This document shows positions 57,702 to 64,000 of a stretch of DNA of 64,000 nucleotides, piece after piece. This stretch comes from Geothrix sp. SG200 (GTDB lineage Bacteria; Acidobacteriota; Holophagae; Holophagales; Holophagaceae), in NCBI RefSeq assembly GCF_022808935.1, contig NZ_JAKZFR010000007.1:1-64000 (forward strand), written 5' to 3'. Numbering within the stretch: position 1 is the stretch's first letter; each line of letters begins with the position of its first letter. Below the pieces are notes generated by a model. The model was not told the origin of the DNA and searched no databases. It saw nothing but the letters and a program-made list of their open reading frames with translations. Both the position numbers and the translations under genes were made by a program.

Positions 57702-59066
57702 ATGCCCGCGCCCCAGCCCCGACTGACGCCTTCACGGATCCTGTGGCCCGCCGCGCTCGCGGGGCTCCTGGCGGCCTGCGCCACCCGCCCGCCGATGGTC
57801 CGGCCGACCCCGGCACCAGCCCCCTCGCCCGCTCCGGCGCCCGCTCCCTCCCCTGCCCCCTTGCCCACTCCGGCGCCCCCGCCGCCGCCTCCGCCCGCGC
57901 CTTCCGCCCGCCCCCCCAGGCCCGAACCCCTGGCGGAAGCCGAAGCATCCCGGCCGCCCGAGGACCACCGCATGGCGGAAAGGGCCGAGATGCCCCGGCG
58001 AGCGGCTTCCTCCCGCCCGTCCCTGCCCCCTCCACGCCCCACCCCCGTGGGGGCCAACCCCAACGTGGACCAGACCCAGGCCTATGCCCGCGTATCCGTG
58101 ATGTTCGGCACGGACCGCAAGCTCGATTCCCGCGCGGGGACCTTCGGCGGCGGGCGCGGCGAGCGGATCTCCTACGGCGAAATCACCGTCAGCATCCCCC
58201 ACGGCCACAGGACCGGTGAGTTAGAGGCGCCGTCCCTCTGGAAGCTGGAGCTCAGCGAGGATCCCCGCAAGCACGTGGCCGTCCTTGACTGGTCGCCCCT
58301 CACGCGGCTCGGGTTCCTGAACCGTGTGAGGGCCCGGGTTCAGGCGCAGGGCGCTTCCGGATCCAGCTTCGTGTTCGTCCACGGCTACAACGTGGCCTTC
58401 GCGGACGCGGCCCGCCGGACCGCCCAGATCACCTACGACCTGGACTACCGGGGCGTGCCCGTGTTCTACAGCTGGCCCTCCCAGGGCACCCTCCAGGGCT
58501 ACACCACGGACGAGAACAACGCCCAGTGGAGCGAGGCGAACCTGAAGCGGTTCCTCGTGGACTTCGCCCAGAAGAGCGGCGCGGCGGACATCTACCTCAT
58601 CGCCCACTCCATGGGCAACCGCGTCCTCACGGGCGCCCTGCGGCAGGCCTTCGCGGAACAGCCGAAGCTCAAGGGCCGCTTCAAGGAGATCATCCTCACG
58701 GCCCCCGACATCGACGCCGAGATCTTCAAGCGCGACATCGCCCCCGCCCTGGTGGCGGGCTGCGACCGCATCACCCTCTATGCCTCCAATGGCGACAACG
58801 CCCTGCTGGCCTCCAAGAAGGTCCACGGCTACCCGCGGGCGGGCGACACCGCCGAGGGCATCGTCGTGGTGCCGGGCATCGAGACCATCGACGCCTCGGG
58901 CCTGGACACCAGCCTCCTGGAGCACTCCTACTTCGCCACCGCCCCGCCGGTGATCAGCGACATCCGCCGGGTGCTGCTGGACGGCCTCCGCGCCGCCCGC
59001 CGCGGCCTGGAGCCGCGCACGGCGGGCGGGGGGAACTACTGGAAGCTGAAGGCCGCGAAACCCTGA
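57702..59066 (+). CDS. DUF900-type alpha/beta hydrolase lipoprotein
   Basis: A 454-residue protein. A lipobox (LLAACATRP) near residue 25 is followed by a Pro/Ala-rich linker to about 125. The hydrolase core has VFVHGYNVAF near 224 and the nucleophile in IAHSMGNRV near 301, matching DUF900. A His near the end (LEHSYFA) could complete the triad. Substrate unknown. It is convergent with the cytochrome lipoprotein gene, whose stop lies two bases away. Confidence 0.82.
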   Translation: MPAPQPRLTPSRILWPAALAGLLAACATRPPMVRPTPAPAPSPAPAPAPSPAPLPTPAPPPPPPPAPSARPPRPEPLAEAEASRPPEDHRMAERAEMPRRAASSRPSLPPPRPTPVGANPNVDQTQAYARVSVMFGTDRKLDSRAGTFGGGRGERISYGEITVSIPHGHRTGELEAPSLWKLELSEDPRKHVAVLDWSPLTRLGFLNRVRARVQAQGASGSSFVFVHGYNVAFADAARRTAQITYDLDYRGVPVFYSWPSQGTLQGYTTDENNAQWSEANLKRFLVDFAQKSGAADIYLIAHSMGNRVLTGALRQAFAEQPKLKGRFKEIILTAPDIDAEIFKRDIAPALVAGCDRITLYASNGDNALLASKKVHGYPRAGDTAEGIVVVPGIETIDASGLDTSLLEHSYFATAPPVISDIRRVLLDGLRAARRGLEPRTAGGGNYWKLKAAKP

Positions 59067-59067
59067 G

Positions 59068-59754
59068 CTACTTGGCCTTGTGGGCGTGGACCCGCGCGAA
59101 GAGCGCCGCATCGGCCTTCGCGCCATGGCACTTCCGGCAGAAGTCGAGGGTGGGCAGGACCAGGCCCGCGGCCTTCGCTGCCGCCGGGTTCTTCATCACA
59201 GACATGGCCTTGTAGTCGCCACCATTGCCGTGGCACGCCTCGCAGTCGAGCCCCTTCTTCGCGTGGGCCGAAGCGGACCAGGAGTCGTGCTGGACGCGAT
59301 GGCACATCCTGCAGGCACTGGCCCCGACGGCCGAGTGGCCGTTGCTGGCCATGGAGGGCATGGGCCCGGCGGCGGACGCGGGCGCTGGCTTGGGGGCTGG
59401 CGCCGGGGCCGCGGCGGGAGCGGGTGCGGGGGTTGGCGCAGCGGCCACGGGCGCAGGAGCAGGCGTGGTCGCGGGCGTGGTGGCGGGCGCGGGCGCGGCG
59501 GCGGGAGTCGGCGCTGGAGCCGACGGGGCCGCGGCGGGTTTCGGAGCCATCTCGGCGGCCTTGGGAGCCGGAGACGCTGGCTCTGCCTTCGCCCCGGCGG
59601 GGGCCGGCTGGGAGGAGGGCTGTGACGACGGTTGAGCCGCGGGCGTGCCAGCCGCCGGGGCCGTCCCCGGGGTCGCTGCCGGAGCCGGCGCCTCCTTCTC
59701 GGCGCAGGCCAGCAGGCAGGCGAGCATCAGGGCAGGCAGGACCGTTCGACGCAT
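59068..59754 (-). CDS. Triheme cytochrome c lipoprotein with Ala/Pro linker
   Basis: A 228-residue protein. The lipobox is LACLLACAEK near residue 12-20. About 110 residues of Ala, Pro and Ser form a flexible linker, then three heme motifs follow: CRMCH near 148, CEACH near 170 and CRKCH near 208. It resembles a periplasmic electron shuttle tethered to a membrane, possibly linked to the NapC-type cytochrome. The length of the low-complexity linker is unusual. Confidence 0.83.
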   Translation of the reverse strand: MRRTVLPALMLACLLACAEKEAPAPAATPGTAPAAGTPAAQPSSQPSSQPAPAGAKAEPASPAPKAAEMAPKPAAAPSAPAPTPAAAPAPATTPATTPAPAPVAAAPTPAPAPAAAPAPAPKPAPASAAGPMPSMASNGHSAVGASACRMCHRVQHDSWSASAHAKKGLDCEACHGNGGDYKAMSVMKNPAAAKAAGLVLPTLDFCRKCHGAKADAALFARVHAHKAK

Positions 59755-59779
59755 GGTTTCTCCGGGGACTGACCCGATG

Positions 59780-61858
59780 CTACTTCCCGGTGTTCCCGAA
59801 TGCCAGGTTCCGCACCAGGTCTTCGGTCTTCCAGGGGGCGGCGCCGCCGCCCAGGTACTTCTGGAACCACTCGAGGTGGGCGTTGTAGTAGACGGGCATG
59901 GACTTCAGGTTGTCCGGCCAGTGGCCGTCGTTCTTGAAGACGATGAGGCGGCTGGGCACACCCATCTCCTGCAGGTCCGTGAAGAACTGAAGGCTCTGCG
60001 TGTAGGGCACGCGGTAGTCCCGCTCGCCGGTGATGACGAGGCAGGGCGTCCTGAAGGCCTTCACGTGGCTGCTGGGGTTCATGCGCTCGTAGGCGGCGGC
60101 CTGGTCCCAGGGCGTGCCGGTGAGGTCGTGCTCGGGGAACCACAGCTCCTCGGTGGCGCCGTGCATGGATCGCAGGTCGTAGACGCCCATCATGGCGGCG
60201 AGGGCCTTGAAGCGCGTGGTGTGGCCCTCCAGCCACATCATGGCGTAGCCACCCCAGCTCCAGCCCATGGCGCCCATGCGGTCCTTGTCCACGTAGGGCA
60301 GCGCCGCGAGGTGGTCGGCCACCTTCGCGATGTCCGTCTGCACCTTGCCGTCCCAGTCGCCGCTGATGGCGTCCGTGAAGGCCTGGCCGTAGCCCGTGGA
60401 GCCGTGGGGGTTCGGGAAGGCAACGATGTAGCCCGCGCCGGGATACACCTGCCAGTCGCCGCGCAGGGTGTCGGACCACATCATCTGCGGCCCGCCGTGG
60501 ACGTTGAGGATCAGCGGGTACTTCTTGGCGGGGTCGAAGCCGTGGGGCTTCACCAGGAACACCTGGATGTCCTTCCCGTCGGCACCCTTCACCCACTGCT
60601 CCTCCGCGGGCCGGATGTCCACCTCCTCGGCCACGGCCTGGTTGAAGGCCGTGAGGCGCTTCAGCTCCTTGCTGCCGAAGGCGTAGCGCCAGACCTCCAC
60701 GGGCTCGCCCACGCGGGTCTTGCTGAGGTAGACCGCCTTCTCGTCGGGGCTCACCTGGAACTCGCGGATGCTCTGGCCCTCCAGCATGCGGGCGGTCTTC
60801 CCCGTGGCCACCTCCACGCGGAACAGCGGCCAGCGGCCCTTCTCCTGCACGGTGAACCAGAGCGCCTTGCCGTCGGCGGACCACTGGAAGGTGTCCACCC
60901 AGTTGTCGATGGCTTCCGTCAGCACTTTGCGCGTCTTGGTCTGCCGGTCGTAGACCGCCAGGCGGAAGCGGTCGGACTCGTGGCCGGGCCGGGTCTGGAA
61001 GCGGTAGGCGATGAAGCGGCCGTCCGGCGAGTACTTGGGATCCTGGTCGGCCGCCGGATTGTCGCCGGTGATGCGCTTCGGCGTCCGGTCGCCCTCCAGG
61101 GGGATCAGGAACAGGTCCTGGTTCGTGCTGCGGGCCGGCACGGGATCGGTGTTGGTGGTGACGCAGACCTCCTTGCCGTCGGGGCTCAGGTCCCAGGTCT
61201 GCCAGAAGGCGGGGAAGTCCTGGGCGCCACCGGTGAGGGCCTCGACCTTGCCCTCGAAGGTGGCCTTGAAGAGGTGGCTCACCTGGAAGTCCCGCCACTC
61301 GGTCCAGTGGCGGTAGAGCAGCGAGTCCGCCAGGTGGGCCTGCACGGGCCCTTTCTCCAGCTTATCCGCCAGCTCCTTCTGCTTGGCGCCGTCCGCCATG
61401 GCCTCGGGGAAGACGGAGGCCTCGAACACCACCTGGTTCCCGCCGGGCATCAGCCTGGGCGCGCTCACGCCGGCCTCGAAGCTGGTCACCTTGCGCGCCT
61501 CGCCGCCGGCGAGGTCCAGGGCCCAGAGCTGGCTTCCGCCGGCGCGGCTGGAGAGGAAGTAGAGGGTCTTCCCGTCCTTCGACCACTGGGGCGCCGTGTC
61601 GGACTTGCCCGAAAAAGTGAGCTGGCGCGAGGCGCCCGTGGCCGTGTCGAGCACCCATACCTGCGTGTTCCGCGTGGAAGCCTTCAGGTCCTGCGTGGAC
61701 ACTTCGAAAGCGAGTCTCGATCCGTCCGGGCTCAGGGCCAAATGCTGCACGCCCTTGAGGCGGTAGAGGTCCTCGATGGTGAAGGCGCGCTTCTCCGCCG
61801 CGGACGCGGGAAGGGACAGGATCAGGGAGGCGATGGGGACGAGGCAGAACCGGCGCAT
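59780..61858 (-). CDS. S9-family prolyl oligopeptidase-like peptidase
   Basis: A 692-residue secreted peptidase with a signal peptide. A WD40/beta-propeller-like N-terminal region (repeated SPDG and WSPDGK-type motifs: ALSPDGSRLAF, WSKDGKTLYF) covers about 40-400. The C-terminal hydrolase has the nucleophile in GWSWGGYAMMW near 535, Asp in ITGERDYRVP near 625 and His in NDGHWP near 658. It would act on peptides in the periplasm. It shares a CRP-like site with the divergent PDZ-type gene. Confidence 0.92.
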   Translation of the reverse strand: MRRFCLVPIASLILSLPASAAEKRAFTIEDLYRLKGVQHLALSPDGSRLAFEVSTQDLKASTRNTQVWVLDTATGASRQLTFSGKSDTAPQWSKDGKTLYFLSSRAGGSQLWALDLAGGEARKVTSFEAGVSAPRLMPGGNQVVFEASVFPEAMADGAKQKELADKLEKGPVQAHLADSLLYRHWTEWRDFQVSHLFKATFEGKVEALTGGAQDFPAFWQTWDLSPDGKEVCVTTNTDPVPARSTNQDLFLIPLEGDRTPKRITGDNPAADQDPKYSPDGRFIAYRFQTRPGHESDRFRLAVYDRQTKTRKVLTEAIDNWVDTFQWSADGKALWFTVQEKGRWPLFRVEVATGKTARMLEGQSIREFQVSPDEKAVYLSKTRVGEPVEVWRYAFGSKELKRLTAFNQAVAEEVDIRPAEEQWVKGADGKDIQVFLVKPHGFDPAKKYPLILNVHGGPQMMWSDTLRGDWQVYPGAGYIVAFPNPHGSTGYGQAFTDAISGDWDGKVQTDIAKVADHLAALPYVDKDRMGAMGWSWGGYAMMWLEGHTTRFKALAAMMGVYDLRSMHGATEELWFPEHDLTGTPWDQAAAYERMNPSSHVKAFRTPCLVITGERDYRVPYTQSLQFFTDLQEMGVPSRLIVFKNDGHWPDNLKSMPVYYNAHLEWFQKYLGGGAAPWKTEDLVRNLAFGNTGK

Positions 61859-61904
61859 GGACCCTCCATGGAACCCCCCAGCATCGCATGAGTGGGTGAG
61901 GGCC

Positions 61905-61922
61905 TTGTGATCATGTTCACAA
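61905..61922. promoter_or_regulatory. CRP-type operator between S9 peptidase and PDZ-type genes
   Basis: TTGTGA-TCATGT-TCACAA is a perfect 6-bp inverted repeat containing the TGTGA-N6-TCACA core of CRP sites. It lies 46 bases upstream of the peptidase start and 67 bases upstream of the divergent gene's start. Confidence 0.6.
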
Positions 61923-61988
61923 CGCCTGGGATGGAACCTGAGTCATCTCTCCAGCCCGCCGATCTGTTCCATATCCAGCGGAGGCTCC

Positions 61989-63461
61989 ATGCTGATCGCC
62001 GCCCTCGTCGCCTGTCTCGCCCAGGCGCCCGCGCCCCCGGCGGCTCCCGACGGGACTTCCCTGCGGCCCGCCCTGGCCACCCTGGCCGCCAAGGCACCCG
62101 GTCAGCCTGGATACGGGCTCCACATCACCACGGCCGAAGGCGCGTTCATCGCCACCAATCTCAGGTATGACGCCGAGAAACCGGACGGCGCCGCCAGCTT
62201 GTACCGTATTGCAGGCCCCGCGGGGATGGGCCCGTACCGCCTGGGCGCGGAGCTGGCATTCCGGTCCCAGGGCCGGGCCCAGCTTCCCAATGGAACGCTC
62301 GTCTGGGTCAACCCGCGGTTCCGGGTCATGAAGGTGGTTCCAGGCGGTGCCGCGGAGCGGGCGGGCCTGGACGACGACTGGGAGATCATGAAGGTAGACG
62401 GGCGGGTTTTCGACGGAAGCCTGGAGGCCCTGGTCTCGTACCTGACCAACCGGCCATTGGTGGATGTGCAGGCCTACAAGCACAAGGGATGGGGCTCGAA
62501 GAAGGAGAAGCACTTCGAGATCCACCTCGTGAAGGAGGAGAAGGCCGCCGACCCCGCGGACGGGAGACTGGTCGAGGAGCCCGTCGAGCGAGTCCCGGCC
62601 CTCGCCTCCCTCTTCGGGGCCCAGACCACCTGGTCGGAACTCATCCGTCTGCGTTCGCAGCACCCCCGGTTCCGCGCGGTCCAGGTGGAGGGCGCGGGGG
62701 AGACCCTCTGGGCCGTCCAGGGCGTCCCCAAGCCAGTCTCCGTGGTCCCGGCGGGAAGAAGCCGGGGCCGGGCGTTCGACGAGTTCTTCAAGACGGGAGG
62801 CTCCGGCGGAAGCGGGGCTGGTCCCACTTTCCTCGAGTTCTGGAGCGAGGATCCTGCCGCCGGGCCCCGGCAGACAAAGCCCGTGGCCTTGTGGGCCGAG
62901 CCCGCGGACGGGCTTCGGCCGAACCGGCTCCTGCGCCTGCGCACCCGCTGGTTCCGCATCCAGGAGGTGGCCCTGGAACCGCCGGATGGCGGTCTGGCCA
63001 GGCTCCGGCTCCAGCCCTGGACGCCGGACATTCCGAGTCTGATCGCCGGCGCGACCCTGGCCCAGGACCTCGGGCCCAGACCGGATCCCGCCCTCCGCGA
63101 GGCCCTGGAGCAACTCGCCAATGAGGACCTTGTGGCGTGGAAGACCCGCACCCTTCCGGGTGTGCTGGCCAGCCAGTCCCTCGCCTCGGCAGAAGAGCTG
63201 GTGGTGAGCCTCGAGAAGGGCCTGCTCACCCTGGACCTCGACGTGAAGGGCATCCGGACCCGCCTGGACGCCGCGGCCCGGGCCGAGGCCGAGCGCAAGG
63301 CGCAGGCGGAGCTGACGGGCAGGCAGGGGCGCCCGGCGCCTGCCGCCCTGCCCCCATCCGCCGAGAGCGAGCGCCTCGCCGACCTTCTCGACCAGCGCAA
63401 GGCCATCCTCATGGCCATCCTCGGCAACGCCAAGCAGTCCCTCGCCAGCCTCCGGAGATGA
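61989..63461 (+). CDS. Secreted protein with PDZ-like region, first of two paralogues
   Basis: A 490-residue protein with a signal peptide (LIAALVACLAQA). Residues 35-95 carry KAPGQPGYGLHITTAEG, then LYRIAGPAGMGPYRLGAELA, which the next gene repeats. A PDZ-like segment follows (KVVPGGAAERAGLDDDWEIMKVDGR near 115-140). The C-terminal third is helical. I do not know the family. GGAGG precedes the ATG. Its neighbour and the CRP-type site suggest secreted-peptide or cell-envelope work, but that is a guess. Confidence 0.65.
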   Translation: MLIAALVACLAQAPAPPAAPDGTSLRPALATLAAKAPGQPGYGLHITTAEGAFIATNLRYDAEKPDGAASLYRIAGPAGMGPYRLGAELAFRSQGRAQLPNGTLVWVNPRFRVMKVVPGGAAERAGLDDDWEIMKVDGRVFDGSLEALVSYLTNRPLVDVQAYKHKGWGSKKEKHFEIHLVKEEKAADPADGRLVEEPVERVPALASLFGAQTTWSELIRLRSQHPRFRAVQVEGAGETLWAVQGVPKPVSVVPAGRSRGRAFDEFFKTGGSGGSGAGPTFLEFWSEDPAAGPRQTKPVALWAEPADGLRPNRLLRLRTRWFRIQEVALEPPDGGLARLRLQPWTPDIPSLIAGATLAQDLGPRPDPALREALEQLANEDLVAWKTRTLPGVLASQSLASAEELVVSLEKGLLTLDLDVKGIRTRLDAAARAEAERKAQAELTGRQGRPAPAALPPSAESERLADLLDQRKAILMAILGNAKQSLASLRR

Positions 63462-63462
63462 C

Positions 63463-64000
63463 ATGAGCCCGGTCCGCACCTCCTTCGCATGCGCGGCCCT
63501 GGCCTCCCTGCTGAGCGCACAAACCGCGCCTTCGCCCGCCGCCATCTGGGAACCCGCCTCGCCCGTCCTCGCCAAGAAGGCGCCCGGCAGCCCCGCCTAC
63601 GGTCTGGTCCTGACCACCTCCCTGGGGAAGCTGCTGGCGACCTCCCTGGCCTTCGACCCCGGGACCCACAAGCCCCAGGCGCGGGTCTACCGCATCGACG
63701 GCCCCGCCGGATGGGGGCCCTACCGCTCCGGCCTGGAGCGGAGCCTCATGTTCAGCCCGGCCATGAAACGGCCGGCGGACAACAACGCCCTCCACTGGAG
63801 TTGGTACCGGGACTACTTCTCGTTCACGCCCGCCGAGAAGGGATCGGCCGCGGATGAGGCCGGCCTGGACCAGTCCAAGTACGCCCTGACCCGCATCAAG
63901 CACGTGGATCAATCAACCTTCCAGTGGGACGTGGCGGCCCTCGTCTACCACATCACCCAGAGTCCGGCGATCGTGGTGCAGACCATCAAGCTTCCGCTGC
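63463..64000 (+). CDS. Second paralogue of the secreted PDZ-like family (partial)
   Basis: The frame is open to the window end (179 codons). After a short signal-like N-terminus it reads KKAPGSPAYGLVLTTSLGKL and VYRIDGPAGWGPYRSGLE, the same pair of motifs as the previous protein. GGAG lies five bases before the ATG, one base after the previous stop. The PDZ-like part with DEAGLDQSKYALTRIKHVD appears at 130-150. A tandem duplication is likely. Confidence 0.65.
   Translation, partial: MSPVRTSFACAALASLLSAQTAPSPAAIWEPASPVLAKKAPGSPAYGLVLTTSLGKLLATSLAFDPGTHKPQARVYRIDGPAGWGPYRSGLERSLMFSPAMKRPADNNALHWSWYRDYFSFTPAEKGSAADEAGLDQSKYALTRIKHVDQSTFQWDVAALVYHITQSPAIVVQTIKLPL

Noticed and set aside
1-64000. 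CRISPR arrays, insertion sequences, prophage, rRNA genes
   Set aside because: No regularly spaced repeats, transposase, integrase, structural phage gene or rRNA sequence was found on reading both strands.

Overview
The window is 64 kb of GC-rich, gene-dense chromosome from a Gram-negative bacterium. A TolC/RND efflux system, a KDO-8-phosphate phosphatase, lipoproteins with lipoboxes and a trigger factor/ClpP pair indicate a diderm. Multiheme c-type cytochromes, a short-Q-loop cytochrome bd and acyl-CoA catabolic genes suggest a respiratory, possibly metal-reducing organism. An Acidobacteriota member of the Holophagae (Geothrix/Holophaga-like) is my best guess; this rests on gene content only and was not tested by any search. 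No phage, insertion sequence, CRISPR array or rRNA operon was seen.

Layout. 1-5.0 kb: start of a secreted protein, a chemotaxis receptor with a sigma-54-like promoter, an RMD1-type protein, a DinB protein and an acyl-CoA carboxylase carboxyltransferase. 5.0-7.4 kb: a tandem pair of MFS paralogues. 7.5-12.3 kb: an osmotic-stress cluster (MarR regulator, HAD-IIB phosphatase, GT20 synthase, MscL with a zinc ribbon, MscS). 12.4-18.2 kb: SDR, alanine-type aminotransferase, acyl-CoA dehydrogenase followed by a stray copy of its last codons, cold-shock protein with a long leader, and a TPR protein. 18.2-24.2 kb: transglutaminase/TPR protein, ArnA-like formyltransferase, FabH, DUF819, PepSY-like and SPFH/SHOCT proteins. 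24.3-26.5 kb (minus): CDF transporter, enoyl-CoA hydratase, biotin carrier and a second biotinyl-type domain lacking the lysine. 26.6-33.6 kb: YchF, HtpX, a SpoIIE phosphatase/anti-sigma ATPase/STAS partner-switching module, a GAF-like protein, a FYDLN protein and an adenosine-deaminase-family enzyme. 33.7-34.1 kb: tRNA-Arg(TCG) and tRNA-Leu(TAG), the former behind a duplicated promoter. 34.2-39.3 kb: tig, clpP, hisC, recQ. 39.5-42.2 kb: NapC/NirT-type multiheme cytochrome, cmk, HEAGH membrane protein. 42.3-44.7 kb (minus): cydAB. 45.0-53.0 kb (minus): a ten-gene run from an ArsR regulator through TolC/MFP/RND to six small thiol- and sulfur-handling proteins. 53.3-64 kb: KdsC, M3 peptidase, patatin lipoprotein, a SET-domain remnant, DUF900 hydrolase, triheme lipoprotein, S9 peptidase and two tandem paralogues of an unfamiliar secreted family.

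How parts fit together. The osmotic cluster couples making a compatible solute to releasing it through two mechanosensitive channels. The ArsR run joins envelope export to cytoplasmic thiol and sulfane-sulfur chemistry and is the best candidate here for an undescribed system. cydAB and the S9-peptidase/PDZ divergent promoter each carry a GTGA-N6-TCAC palindrome, so a CRP/FNR-family regulator probably links them. Several promoters share a -10 close to TAGAAT or TAGACT.
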